Source of the DNA: Geomonas edaphica
GTDB taxonomy: Bacteria; Desulfobacterota; Desulfuromonadia; Geobacterales; Geobacteraceae
NCBI RefSeq assembly: GCF_004917075.1
Contig: NZ_SSYB01000004.1
Location: forward strand, 417,006-481,005
DNA: 64,000 nt
Direction: 5' to 3'
Shown: positions 7,852 through 16,690 of the stretch, piece by piece
Layout: the number at the start of each line of letters is the position of its first letter
Position numbering within the stretch: the first letter of the stretch is position 1
Made by a program: the position numbers and the translations under genes
Notes under the pieces: generated by a model
Databases searched by the model: none
What the model saw: the letters and a program-made list of their open reading frames with translations, nothing else
What the model was told of the DNA's origin: nothing

Positions 7852-8517
7852 CTAGGCCCCCTCGGCTACCGAAGTGACATCCGTAAGGTTCAGCTTGAGC
7901 GATCCGACGGAGAGTACCGGTGTGGCTCCGGACATGTCCACGCCGTTCACCCTGCCGCGCACCAGCCCCGTGCTGGTGACCGTGTTGCCGGTTGCATCCT
8001 TTGCCGAGACGTTGAAGCTGTAGGCACCCGGGGTGAGCGTCGCGCCGGAGCTGTCGGTGCCGTCCCAGCTCACGTTGTTGTTCCCGATGCCCTGCGACCC
8101 GCCGTCGATGGTCTTCACCACCTTGCCGTTGGCGTCGAGGATCGAGACGGTGACCGTCGTGGCGCTCCTTGCCAGGTTGTAGTTGACCGCGGAAGCGCTC
8201 CCGGAGCTGAGTTCCACCTGCGAACCGGCTGCCTCCACCTCCTTGCCGATCAGGGATACCGCCGCGAGGGTTCCCGCGTTGTTCCCCTGGGACAAGAGGC
8301 TCTGGAGGTTCGTGTTGGTGTTGTAGGCCTGCTCGACCTGGGTCAGCTGGGCCAGCTGGGAGATGAACTGCGTGCCGTCCTGCGGATTCAGGGGATCCTG
8401 GTTCTGCAGCTGGGTCACGAACAACTTCAGGAAGTCGTCCTTGTTCATCCCGGTTGCCTGTTTCATGGCGGCCGCCGCCTGCGAGGTACTTGCCGCCGAT
8501 GTTGCATCGGTAATCAT
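7852..8517 (-). CDS. flgD: Flagellar hook cap/assembly protein FlgD
   Basis: FlgD is the scaffold that caps the growing hook. The 221-aa protein contains the N-terminal conserved segment with MNKDDFLKLFVTQLQNQDPL (about residues 24-43). A FlgD Ig-like/Tudor region follows (about 95-190), with DANGKVVKTIDGG and VSWDGTDSSGATLTPGAYSF. It is preceded by AAGGAGGAAGGC and lies 13 bp after fliK. Length and architecture are normal. Confidence 0.95.
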   Translation of the reverse strand: MITDATSAASTSQAAAAMKQATGMNKDDFLKLFVTQLQNQDPLNPQDGTQFISQLAQLTQVEQAYNTNTNLQSLLSQGNNAGTLAAVSLIGKEVEAAGSQVELSSGSASAVNYNLARSATTVTVSILDANGKVVKTIDGGSQGIGNNNVSWDGTDSSGATLTPGAYSFNVSAKDATGNTVTSTGLVRGRVNGVDMSGATPVLSVGSLKLNLTDVTSVAEGA

Positions 8518-8530
8518 GCCTTCCTCCTTT

Positions 8531-10546
8531 TTAGAATCTCACGTCGAGCAGGCTGTTGACCTCGGCAGTCAGATAATTGACTCGCGGTGCATCCTGGCCG
8601 TCGTACCCTGCACCCCTGGCGAACCTTTGGGGCTGCTGCTGTTTCTGGTTCCCTCTCTCCTCGTTGAGCGGGCCGTTGAAGCCGCCACCGCCGGTGGAGA
8701 CGTTGAAACCGTCCATGGTGAGATTCTTGCCGGAAAGGGCCTCCTTGAGGGAGTCGAGGTTGCCAAGGAGCAGGTCCTTGACCATCCGGTTGTCGGCCTG
8801 GATCTCGACGTTCAGCCTGTTGTTCTCCATGCGGACCTGGATCTTCAACTCGCCCAGTTCACCCGGGTTCAGCCGGATGCTCATCTGGCCGTTCCCCTTG
8901 CCGTCATGGGTCACCACCCCTTCCTTTACCTGCGCCAGTATACTCTCGTGCAGCGGGGTCCTTGCCTGCGCCTGTTTCGCTTCGACAGGCACCGTGTCGG
9001 CGGCGTTACCCTGCGCCACTACCCCGGCGCCGAGCATGTGCCCGTTTTGCTGCTCTCCTTTTTGCTGCGTCCCGCCGCCATGGCCTTCCGAAGCCTCACG
9101 AAGCGCACCCGTTTCCGGGGTCAGTTTGCTTGCCGCGGGTGTTGCACGTCCGGTGCCGGAAACCTCTTCGCCGGAGTTCTTCGCCGCGCCGGCCTGCAAA
9201 GCCTGCTCAGCGCCGCGCCCTTCCTTGCCTGCGGGGGACTCGCCGTGGCGCATCTCCCTGTGCTGCGGGGCCTTCCCAGTCGCGGGATCGGCGTCGGCGG
9301 AAGCCTGGGTCGTTTGCTGATCCGCGCCGGCAACGTTCTCCATCTTGCCCTCGCCGGAGGCCACCTTGACCTCGACCGCTGCCTGCTTTGCCGTCGTTTC
9401 CCGGGTCGCGCCGTCAACGGCGCTGGAGGTTTCCTTAGTAGCCGTGGCAGCGTCCCCCTGTGTCGGGGCCGTCGCCTCGGTTGCCGTGTCGTCGGTAACA
9501 GCAGTTGTCGCCACCTTCGCGTTCTCCGCCGTCTGCCCGGAGAGGTCGCGTACCGGCATGGCGACAAACCGCCCCTCCCCTTGCTGCCGCGCGGAGAGAC
9601 GCTCTGCCGCTGCCGTCTGATCGGCAACGACGGATGTTTTGGCCGCCTCGGGAAGCTCCTTAGGCTGCGCCACCTTCCCGGACGCCTCCTCCTGCGCCTG
9701 GGGCTCCTCGACCTGCGCCCTTTCTGTGGCGCCCGTCGGAGTGATAACCTTTGCTCCCCGCTCCTCACGGGTAAGCTGCGCCGCCTCGGCCTTCTGGCCT
9801 GTTTCGGCTCCGGTTGCCGCGCCCGCAAGGGGCCGGTCTCCCGTTTTTTCCTGCTTAGCTTCCAGTTCAACTTCCGGCTTCGCGGCCTGTGCCGCCTCGG
9901 GCTCCCCGGCCTGGGGACCTTTTGCCTCGACGTCAGGCTGCTGCAGCCGCTGCTGCAGGGCTTCCAGTATGGAGAGCGCCTGAGCGCCCGCCTCGTCGGC
10001 GTTGCCCACACCTTTGTTTTGCTCCTGGTGTGACGCCACTTGCGCCATCGCCACGACCAGTCCCGGGTTAGGGTCCGGGTTGAGCCCCGCCGGGACGTTT
10101 TCCTGCGCCGACCGCACCAGGTCGGCAGAGTTAGTGTCCTGCGCGGGTGTTACCGCTTCCTCCGGGGCTCCTGCCTTTTCGGAAGGCGCCTTGCCCGCAG
10201 GCTCTGCGGTGGCCGCGGTCGCTTCCCGCACCGCGCCGTCGGAGGTATCCTGCGCCGGGCGTTGCCTTGCCGCAACCGTAGCCCCCGGCTGTGCCTCTTG
10301 GGAGACCGCTCCCTTGCGGGGGGCGGCTTGCGACGCCGCTTCGGCCTTCGCACCGGTTTCCTTCGCGGATTTGCTTTCCGCCGCCGGTTGCTTCGCCTCC
10401 GCTTTGTCCTTGGTTGAGGCCTGCGCCTGTTTCCCCTGTAGCATCTGCTGGAAGCCTACTGCACCTGAAGGTGCCGCGGGTGCTGCCGTCCCAGCCGGAG
10501 CCGCCGGGAAGGCGTCTGGAATAAATGCTGCGTTTTGAATCATCAT
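8531..10546 (-). CDS. fliK: Flagellar hook-length control protein FliK
   Basis: FliK measures hook length and triggers the FlhB switch. This 671-aa version has a very long low-complexity Ala/Glu/Gln/Thr/Pro-rich region (residues 20-520), which would act as the ruler and is expected to be disordered. It is followed by the conserved C-terminal domain (about 540-640) with MSIRLNPGELGELKIQVRM and NRLNVEIQADNRMVKDLL. It is longer than the enteric protein of about 400 aa, although the hook protein here is short. AAGGAGGTGATACGAG precedes the first of two adjacent ATG codons at 10546. Confidence 0.93.
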   Translation of the reverse strand: MMIQNAAFIPDAFPAAPAGTAAPAAPSGAVGFQQMLQGKQAQASTKDKAEAKQPAAESKSAKETGAKAEAASQAAPRKGAVSQEAQPGATVAARQRPAQDTSDGAVREATAATAEPAGKAPSEKAGAPEEAVTPAQDTNSADLVRSAQENVPAGLNPDPNPGLVVAMAQVASHQEQNKGVGNADEAGAQALSILEALQQRLQQPDVEAKGPQAGEPEAAQAAKPEVELEAKQEKTGDRPLAGAATGAETGQKAEAAQLTREERGAKVITPTGATERAQVEEPQAQEEASGKVAQPKELPEAAKTSVVADQTAAAERLSARQQGEGRFVAMPVRDLSGQTAENAKVATTAVTDDTATEATAPTQGDAATATKETSSAVDGATRETTAKQAAVEVKVASGEGKMENVAGADQQTTQASADADPATGKAPQHREMRHGESPAGKEGRGAEQALQAGAAKNSGEEVSGTGRATPAASKLTPETGALREASEGHGGGTQQKGEQQNGHMLGAGVVAQGNAADTVPVEAKQAQARTPLHESILAQVKEGVVTHDGKGNGQMSIRLNPGELGELKIQVRMENNRLNVEIQADNRMVKDLLLGNLDSLKEALSGKNLTMDGFNVSTGGGGFNGPLNEERGNQKQQQPQRFARGAGYDGQDAPRVNYLTAEVNSLLDVRF

Positions 10547-10635
10547 CTCGTATCACCTCCTTTTTGTTTGGCATTACGGCGGTATTCACCGCCGGTCGAA
10601 TCCGCCCTGACGAGCGGTTCATTCAGTATCTTCGC

Positions 10636-11136
10636 CTACTTGCCGGCGAGGTTCAGCCTGGTCCATTCAAGGACCCGCGGCTGGCTGATGAAGGGGATGA
10701 GCTTGACGGCGGTCTTTTGATCCATCTGGTTCAGCATCTGGATCACCATCTTCTCGTTCAGTTTGTTGAGCAGGTTACCCGCATCCTCCGGCTTCAACCC
10801 CTTGTAGATCTTGATCATTTTCTTGTAGCGCTCGTCGTCCTGCTTGTTCTTCGCGGTGAGCGACTCCTCAAGCCCCTTCTTGGCCGCGTTCAGTTCTGCG
10901 ACCCGGGCGTCGAGCTTGGCGGAGAGGCGGTTCAGCTCGGCCTCCTTCGCGTTCAGCGCCGCTTCCTTCTGTGCCAGCTGCTGCCGTTTCGCCTCGAGTG
11001 CCGCGGCCTCGGTGGAAGCCGCGGAGCGGGGAGCGTTCTTCACCTCGGCCGCCTGCACCGATGGCCCTTCCCCACCACCGCTTAAAAGCGGCAGCGCGAC
11101 GAGCGCGACGGCGGCGGTCCGTAACACCCCTTTCAC
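10636..11136 (-). CDS. motE: MotE-like flagellar chaperone
   Basis: This 166-aa protein has a signal peptide (residues 1-29, ending VQAA), a long coiled coil (about 45-95, with QLAQKEAALNAKEAELNRLS) and a C-terminal MgtE-N-like helical domain (about 105-160) with YKGLKPEDAGNLLNKLNEKM. In alphaproteobacteria and others MotE is a periplasmic chaperone for MotC or related motor proteins. The gene commonly sits after fliJ, as here. It overlaps fliJ by an ATGA junction. The periplasmic location follows from the signal peptide; its partner here is unknown. Confidence 0.8.
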   Translation of the reverse strand: MKGVLRTAAVALVALPLLSGGGEGPSVQAAEVKNAPRSAASTEAAALEAKRQQLAQKEAALNAKEAELNRLSAKLDARVAELNAAKKGLEESLTAKNKQDDERYKKMIKIYKGLKPEDAGNLLNKLNEKMVIQMLNQMDQKTAVKLIPFISQPRVLEWTRLNLAGK

Positions 11137-11573
11137 TTACGCCCCCTCCCCTGGACCGCGATCTCGTCCAGGAAGGCGCGTTCCCGGTTCTGCTGTTCCA
11201 TCCTCAGGTCCCGCATCTTCTTCTCCTTGAAAACCTCAAGGGCCTTCTTTTCCTTCGCCGCGGCCAAAAGGGCCTCGCGCTTTTCCTGCACCGCCTTCTC
11301 GAGAACCACCAGGCTCTCCCGCAACTGCAGGATTTCCTGGCTCTTGCGTCTGGAGAAGTCACCGTATAGCTGCAGGTCCTTCGCCTCGATGCCGTTCATC
11401 TGGCGCTCGGCGCATTCCTTTTCCCGCTGCTCCATCATGGCCTTTTCGTTTTTCAGCCGATCCCTGGCGTTCTCGTGCTGCTGCTTCGCCGCAGCGAGTT
11501 CCAACTGGTGCATCTTCTCCACTTCCTTGCGGAACTTGAGCACCTGTTCGAGTCTGAATTCCTGTCCTGCCAT
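11133..11573 (-). CDS. fliJ: Flagellar export chaperone FliJ
   Basis: This 146-aa, highly charged and almost wholly alpha-helical coiled-coil protein begins MAGQEFRLEQVLKFRKEVEK, the usual FliJ opening. FliJ acts as the stalk of the FliI ATPase ring and links it to FlhA. The ATG at 11573 has GGAGG 7 bases upstream; an in-frame start 24 bases earlier lacks one and lies near a repeat. It is separated from fliI by about 180 bp containing a palindromic repeat, unlike the tight spacing elsewhere in the operon. Confidence 0.9.
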   Translation of the reverse strand: MAGQEFRLEQVLKFRKEVEKMHQLELAAAKQQHENARDRLKNEKAMMEQREKECAERQMNGIEAKDLQLYGDFSRRKSQEILQLRESLVVLEKAVQEKREALLAAAKEKKALEVFKEKKMRDLRMEQQNRERAFLDEIAVQGRGRK

Positions 11574-11591
11574 GGTCTTTCCTCCCACCTC

Positions 11592-11656
11592 CGCCAAGGC
11601 TACCCACCTTCGCCAAGGCTACGGTGGGCAAGCGCCGCGGGGTGTGTTCAGCCCAC
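11592..11656. repeat. REP-like palindromic repeat between fliI and fliJ
   Basis: CGCCAAGGCTAC occurs twice 19 bp apart (11592 and 11611). CCCACC (11603-11608) pairs with GGTGGG (11623-11628), and GTGGGC (11624-11629) with GCCCAC (11651-11656), so alternative hairpins are possible. In one plus-strand frame it would translate as HLRQGYGGQA, a well-known artefact peptide of a dispersed non-coding repeat found in many bacterial genomes. It is an insertion within the flagellar operon. Confidence 0.65.
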
Positions 11657-11752
11657 CCATTTGGCGTTCAACTATTTCCTGAGACTGCTGAGGGCAGCGT
11701 GTCAAAATCCCGGCACGCGGCCGGGGCCGCAGAGCATGCTGCATAAAGCGTG

Positions 11753-13069
11753 CTACTCAAAGATCCTCGCGAGCGCCTCGATCGATTCCTCGAAATTCAC
11801 CTCGTCGGCCACGTCCTGCTTCAGATACGCGACCATCCGGTCCATCCTCGCCACCGCCGTGTCGATCTTCGGGTTGCTCCCCGCCTTGTAGGCGCCGATG
11901 TTGATCATGTCCTCGGCCTGCCGATAGGTCGCCAGGGTCTCCTTGAACTGCCCGGCAAGCGCCCGGTGTTCCCTCGTGGTCACATCGCTCATGACACGGC
12001 TCGCGCTGTTTAAGAGGTCGATCGGTGGGTAGATGTTGCGAGCGGCAAGCTCGCGGGTGAGGATGATGTGCCCGTCGAGGATACTGCGCATCGCGTCGGA
12101 GATCGGCTCGTTGAAGTCGTCCCCCTCGACGAGGACGGTGTATAGGCCGGTGATGCTACCCCCCTGGAAGTTGCCGGTCCGCTCCAGAAGCCTCGGGAGC
12201 GCGGCGAAGACGCTCGGGGTGTACCCCTTGGTGGTCGGGGGCTCGCCGATGGCAAGACCCACCTCGCGCATCGCCATGGCGAAACGGGTGGCGGAGTCCA
12301 TCATGAGGAGCACCTTCTTCCCCTGCGCCTGGAAATACTCGGCGATGGTGGTCGCTATGTAGGCGCCGCGCATGCGCACCAGGGGCGGCTGATCGCTCGT
12401 TGCCACCACGACCACCGATTTTCTGAGCCCCTCCGCCTGCAGGTCCTTCTCGATGAACTCGCGCAGCTCGCGGCCGCGCTCGCCGATCAGGGCGATCACG
12501 TTGACGTCCGCCTCGGTGTAGCGGGCGATCATGCCGAGAAGGGTCGACTTGCCGACGCCGGAGCCCGCCATGATGCCGACCCTCTGCCCCTCGCCACAGG
12601 TCAAAAGGCCGTTGATGGCGCGGATGCCGAGGTTCAAGGGCTTCCTGATCGGGCGGCGCTTCATCGGGTTCACCGGCAGTGCGTAGATCGGGTACTCGTC
12701 CACCGTCTCGATGGGCCCCTTGTCGTCGATGGGGTCGCCGAGACCGTCGATGACCCGCCCCAGAAGGGCAGGTCCCACCCCCAGGGCCGCCTTCTCGCGC
12801 CGGACCGAGATGACGCTGCCAAGCCCCACCCCCCTCAGCTCGCCAAGCGGCATGAGCAGGGTCTTGTTCTCGCGGAAGCCGACCACCTCGGCGGGAATCG
12901 GCACGTGCCCCTCGGAGTGCACCTCGCAGACGCTGCCGACCGCGGTCTCCGGGCAAAACCCCTCGATCACGAGCCCCACCACCTGGGTCACCTTTCCGTT
13001 GAAGCGCACCGGCTTGGCCGCCTCGACCACCGGTAGGTAGCGTGCAAGATCAATCCCCACCGTTTTCAT
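11753..13069 (-). CDS. fliI: Flagellar export ATPase FliI
   Basis: This 438-aa F1-beta-like ATPase has Walker A GSGVGKST at residues 169-176, a Walker B region with KVLLMMDSATRFAMAMREVG and the family segment GSITGLYTVLVEGDD. FliI hexamers energise unfolding and delivery of flagellar export substrates. The ATG at 13069 lies inside the end of fliH (20-bp overlap). A 180-bp gap follows before fliJ. Confidence 0.97.
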   Translation of the reverse strand: MKTVGIDLARYLPVVEAAKPVRFNGKVTQVVGLVIEGFCPETAVGSVCEVHSEGHVPIPAEVVGFRENKTLLMPLGELRGVGLGSVISVRREKAALGVGPALLGRVIDGLGDPIDDKGPIETVDEYPIYALPVNPMKRRPIRKPLNLGIRAINGLLTCGEGQRVGIMAGSGVGKSTLLGMIARYTEADVNVIALIGERGRELREFIEKDLQAEGLRKSVVVVATSDQPPLVRMRGAYIATTIAEYFQAQGKKVLLMMDSATRFAMAMREVGLAIGEPPTTKGYTPSVFAALPRLLERTGNFQGGSITGLYTVLVEGDDFNEPISDAMRSILDGHIILTRELAARNIYPPIDLLNSASRVMSDVTTREHRALAGQFKETLATYRQAEDMINIGAYKAGSNPKIDTAVARMDRMVAYLKQDVADEVNFEESIEALARIFE

Positions 13070-13760
13070 CCTCCCGCCGCGCGTTTCTCTCCTCGGAAAG
13101 CCGGCGCATGATCTCCTCGAGCTGGGCGTCGAAGCCGGCGTCTATGTTGCCGCGCACCGTCTCCACCACGCACGCGGCGGGGCCAAGCGTCGGGTCCTCA
13201 CGCAGGACTATCTTCTTGCGGTCCCGGGTGAGTGCCTGGAACTGGGGCGAGTAGGCCACCACCTGGTACTCCTCCGGATTCAGCCGGACCACGATCTCCC
13301 CCTCGTCGGCGGCAAGCTCCACCGCGCCGTGCACGAGGTTCGCGATCAGCCCCGGATCGATGGTGAGCTCACGCATCATCACCTTGCGGGCGATCATCGC
13401 CGAGAGCTTCAGGAGGTCCTCCTCCGCCTCGTGCATGAGCTGGCCGCGCACCGCACCGGTGGCGAGGAGGGCCTGGGCCATCGCCTCGCTCACCTTGGCA
13501 AGATCCTCCTCGGCCTGCTGCTTCCCCTTCTTCATCCCTTCCGCGTGCGCCTGCTGGATCCTCCTGAGCGCATCCTCCTCGGGGACCATGACGGGGGGAA
13601 CCTCCGGTTCCTCTTCCTTGGCCGGCAGCGGCTCCTCGCCGGCCAGGGAAACCTGGCGGAACACGTCCTGCCCCGGGGGGGGGACCAGCTCGTTGCCGAG
13701 CGGCTCCAGGATGAAGGTCTGGGACTCGAGCCCCTTCCTGATGATCTTAGACGAGGACAT
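13050..13760 (-). CDS. fliH: Flagellar assembly protein FliH
   Basis: FliH is the peripheral stalk-like regulator of FliI and links it to FliN in the C-ring. The 236-aa protein has an acidic/Pro-rich N-terminal third, a Glu/Lys/Ala coiled coil (about residues 65-110) and a conserved C-terminal region (about 125-230) containing VHGAVELAADEGEIVVRLNP and REDPTLGPAACVVETVRGNI. It overlaps fliG and fliI on either side, as expected for this operon order. Confidence 0.93.
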   Translation of the reverse strand: MSSSKIIRKGLESQTFILEPLGNELVPPPGQDVFRQVSLAGEEPLPAKEEEPEVPPVMVPEEDALRRIQQAHAEGMKKGKQQAEEDLAKVSEAMAQALLATGAVRGQLMHEAEEDLLKLSAMIARKVMMRELTIDPGLIANLVHGAVELAADEGEIVVRLNPEEYQVVAYSPQFQALTRDRKKIVLREDPTLGPAACVVETVRGNIDAGFDAQLEEIMRRLSEERNARREDENGGD

Positions 13761-14739
13761 CTTCCGCCCCGCGTCCGGCGATGACCACCTTCCCTTCCTC
13801 CTCCATCTTCCGGACGATCTTGATGATCTCGCTCTGCGCCTTCTCCACGTCGGAGAGGCGTACCGGCCCCATGACCTCCAGGTCCTCCTTGATCATCTCC
13901 GCCGCACGGCTGGAGATGTTGCGGAATATCTTGTCCTTCACCTCGTCCGGCGAAGTCTTCATGGCGAGGGTCAGGGTATCGTTGGAGACCTCGCGCATGA
14001 TGGACTGGATGGCGCGATCGTCCAGCTTGAAAATGTCCTCGAAGGTGAAGAGGTGCTTCCTGATCACCTCGGCCAGAGGCGGGTTCATGGTATCGAGTTT
14101 GTCCAGGATCTTCTTCTCGCGGCTTCTGTCGAGATGCGCGAACATGTCGACCACCTTCTCGACGCCCCCCACCTTGAAGCGCTGCACGCCGCCCAGGGCG
14201 GTCAGCTCCACCCGGATCACCTCGTCGATCTCGGCGAGGATCTCGGGGGAGACCTGGTCGACCTCGGCGATCCTGATCACCACCTCGGCCTGCAGCTCCT
14301 GCGGCAGGAGCGAGATGATCTCGCTGGTCTGCTTAGGTTTCAGCTTGGCGAGCACCACGGCGATGGTCTGCGGGTGCTCCTGGGAAAAGAAGTTCGCGAT
14401 GGTGCGGGGGTCCATGGTGGAGAGGAGGTCGGCCATGTCGCCGATGCCGGAGGTGCGGATCTCCTGCAACAGGGTCTCGGCGCGCAAGGGGCCGAGCGCC
14501 TTCTCGAGGATCTTCTTGACGAACTCCTCCCCCTGGGAGAAGAAGCCGGTCTCGGGGTTCGTGATGTCGGTGAACTCCTCCACCACCGACGCGATCTCCT
14601 CGCGCGGCACGTGGCCAAGTTTCGACATGCTCTGGCTGATCCTCTTTATGTCGCCGTCGTCCATGTGGCCGAAGACCTTGGCGGTCGCCTCGGGGCCCAG
14701 ATATAAAAGGAGTATGGCGGCCTTTTCGGCTCCGGTCAT
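13747..14739 (-). CDS. fliG: Flagellar motor switch protein FliG
   Basis: This 330-aa protein shows the three FliG helical domains. The middle-domain EHPQT motif is at residues 121-125, and a C-terminal torque region (about 230-320) includes FEDIFKLDDRAIQSIMREV and charged residues that contact the stator. FliG sits on the MS ring and converts ion-driven stator motion into rotation. GAGGTG precedes the ATG at 14739; the gene is 29 bp after fliF and overlaps fliH by 14 bp. Confidence 0.97.
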   Translation of the reverse strand: MTGAEKAAILLLYLGPEATAKVFGHMDDGDIKRISQSMSKLGHVPREEIASVVEEFTDITNPETGFFSQGEEFVKKILEKALGPLRAETLLQEIRTSGIGDMADLLSTMDPRTIANFFSQEHPQTIAVVLAKLKPKQTSEIISLLPQELQAEVVIRIAEVDQVSPEILAEIDEVIRVELTALGGVQRFKVGGVEKVVDMFAHLDRSREKKILDKLDTMNPPLAEVIRKHLFTFEDIFKLDDRAIQSIMREVSNDTLTLAMKTSPDEVKDKIFRNISSRAAEMIKEDLEVMGPVRLSDVEKAQSEIIKIVRKMEEEGKVVIAGRGAEDVLV

Positions 14740-14768
14740 GCTGCACCTCTAGGGGTCGTGGATTTCAT

Positions 14769-16343
14769 CTAGTCCTTGCGCGTCAGCCAGTTCTGCAGGA
14801 TCTGGGCGGCCTGGTAGGGGTCCTGCTTGACCTTCTCCACCAGCTCGATCTGGGTGACCCGCATCTTCTCCTGGGCAAGCTTCTGCATCTCGAGCATGTG
14901 CGCCTGCTCGGCGTCGTCCTGGATCGGCATGAAGGAGGAAGCGGGCTTCTTCTCCACCTTGAGCGTCTTCAGAAGCGGGCGGATCACGAACAGGATCAGG
15001 GCGAGGAAACCGAGCCCGATCAGGCCGTTTTTGATCAGGGCCTGCACGATGGGGGCGTCGTACCACTGGGGTTTCTCACCCGCGCCCTCGCCGGTCTCCT
15101 GGAAGGGGATGTTGGCCACGGTCACCTGGTCGCCGCGCTCGGCGTTGAAGCCGACCGCGCTCTTCACCAGCGCCTCGATCTTCTGCATCTCGTCCGGGGT
15201 GCGCGGTTGGTATTTCGGGGTCGCCCCGGGCTTGGCGCCGACGGGGAGGTCGTACTTGCCGTCCACCAGCACGGCGATCGACACCTTGGAAAGCGCCCCC
15301 ACCGGCTCGATGATGCGGGCCGTGGAGCGGCTCACTTCGTAGTTAAGGGTCTCGTCCGTCTTGGAACCGCCGCCGCTTTGCCCCGCGGCGCCCGGCGCGG
15401 TGCGCCCGAGGTTGGTCTGCGCTCCCGGGACGCCGCTCGCGGTGGTGGTCGTGCCCCCCTTCTCCTCGCTTCTCTGCTCGCTTCTGACCGCTGCGGACTC
15501 GGGGTCGTAGCGCTCCTCGTACTTCTCGACCTGCTTGAAGTCGAAGGACGCGGTGACGCGGGCCACGCACTTGCCGGAGCCGACTACGCGGTCCAGAAGG
15601 CTCTGCAGCTTGTCTTCCTGGGTCTTCTCGAAGTTCCTCTGGGTTTCCTGGCGCGATCCGGTCAGCTTGCTGGCGGGGTCGGAGGCGGTGTTGCCGGAGA
15701 GCATCTTACCGCGGCTGTCCAGAACGGTCACCTGCTCGGGGTCCATCCCCTCTATGGAGGAGGCGACCAGGTGCACGATCCCCTGCACCTCGGCATCCCT
15801 GAGGCCGCGGTTCGACTTCATCTTAAGCACGACCGAGGCGGTGGCCGGTTTCTCGGCGTCCTTGAAGAGCGTCTTCTCCGGGATGGCGAGGTGCACGCGG
15901 GCCGACTCGACCCCGGCGATCTGGGCGATGGTGCGCGAGAGCTCACCCTGCAGGGCGCGCTGGTAGTTGAGCTTCTGCACGAACTCGGTCATGCCGAAGT
16001 TCTTGCGGTCGAAGATCTCGTACCCTACCCCGCCTCCCTGGGGGAGTCCATCGCTCGCCATGGAGAGCCTCAGGTCGTAGACCTTGTCCGAGGGGACCAT
16101 GATCGCCTTGCCGTCGTCGGTGATCTGGTACGGCACCTTCTGCTCTTTCAATTTTTTGACGATCTCGCCGGCATCCTCGCTCGTCAGGTTGGCGAAGAGC
16201 GGACGGTAGTCCGTCTTGTTCGCCACGGTGATGAGCGCCGCGAACGCGAGGAGCGAGACGAGCGCCACCCCCCCGACGACGAGCCGCTTCCCGGTCGACA
16301 GAGCGAGAAAAGGTTCCAACAATTTTTTAAGCCCTTCCGGCAT
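14769..16343 (-). CDS. fliF: Flagellar MS-ring protein FliF
   Basis: FliF forms the inner-membrane MS ring on which the motor is built. The 524-aa protein has two membrane helices (about residues 20-40 and 440-466), YscJ-type ring-building domains between them with YQRALQGELSRTIAQIAGV, and a cytoplasmic C-terminus that binds FliG. A Gly/Ser/Thr-rich loop (about 295-335) is low complexity. GGAGACACC precedes the ATG. Length is typical. Confidence 0.97.
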   Translation of the reverse strand: MPEGLKKLLEPFLALSTGKRLVVGGVALVSLLAFAALITVANKTDYRPLFANLTSEDAGEIVKKLKEQKVPYQITDDGKAIMVPSDKVYDLRLSMASDGLPQGGGVGYEIFDRKNFGMTEFVQKLNYQRALQGELSRTIAQIAGVESARVHLAIPEKTLFKDAEKPATASVVLKMKSNRGLRDAEVQGIVHLVASSIEGMDPEQVTVLDSRGKMLSGNTASDPASKLTGSRQETQRNFEKTQEDKLQSLLDRVVGSGKCVARVTASFDFKQVEKYEERYDPESAAVRSEQRSEEKGGTTTTASGVPGAQTNLGRTAPGAAGQSGGGSKTDETLNYEVSRSTARIIEPVGALSKVSIAVLVDGKYDLPVGAKPGATPKYQPRTPDEMQKIEALVKSAVGFNAERGDQVTVANIPFQETGEGAGEKPQWYDAPIVQALIKNGLIGLGFLALILFVIRPLLKTLKVEKKPASSFMPIQDDAEQAHMLEMQKLAQEKMRVTQIELVEKVKQDPYQAAQILQNWLTRKD

Positions 16344-16364
16344 GGTGTCTCCAAGTTATGCAGG

Positions 16365-16676
16365 TTATACCGGCATCCTCATGATCTCCTGGTACGCCTC
16401 GACCGCCTTGTTGCGCACCTGCGTCAGGAGCTGGAAGGAGATGTTCGCCTTTTCCACCGCGAGCATGACCTCGTGCAGCCCTTTCCCCTCGCCGGTCGCC
16501 ATCGCCTGGATCGACTTATCGGCGGTCGCCTGCTGCTCGTTCACCTTGGAAACCATCTCATCGAGGAACGTGCCGAAGCCGACGGTGGGGTTGGCCTGGG
16601 TGGCCTGCGCCTCTTTGGCGGGAAACGCCTGCGAGAGGCCGTCTACCTTGGTGAGTGCCGAAATTTCCATTGCCAT
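16365..16676 (-). CDS. fliE: Flagellar hook-basal body adaptor FliE
   Basis: FliE connects the MS ring to the rod. The 103-aa product ends with the conserved helical stretch VMLAVEKANISFQLLTQVRN and KAVEAYQEIMRMPV, diagnostic for the family. It lies between flgC and fliF in the standard order. GAGG occurs seven bases before the ATG at 16676. Confidence 0.95.
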   Translation of the reverse strand: MAMEISALTKVDGLSQAFPAKEAQATQANPTVGFGTFLDEMVSKVNEQQATADKSIQAMATGEGKGLHEVMLAVEKANISFQLLTQVRNKAVEAYQEIMRMPV

Positions 16677-16690
16677 TGATTACCTCCTCG

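Noticed and set aside
11570-11660. A short coding sequence for HLRQGYGGQA-type peptide
   Set aside because: This peptide is a known translation artefact of a dispersed palindromic repeat.
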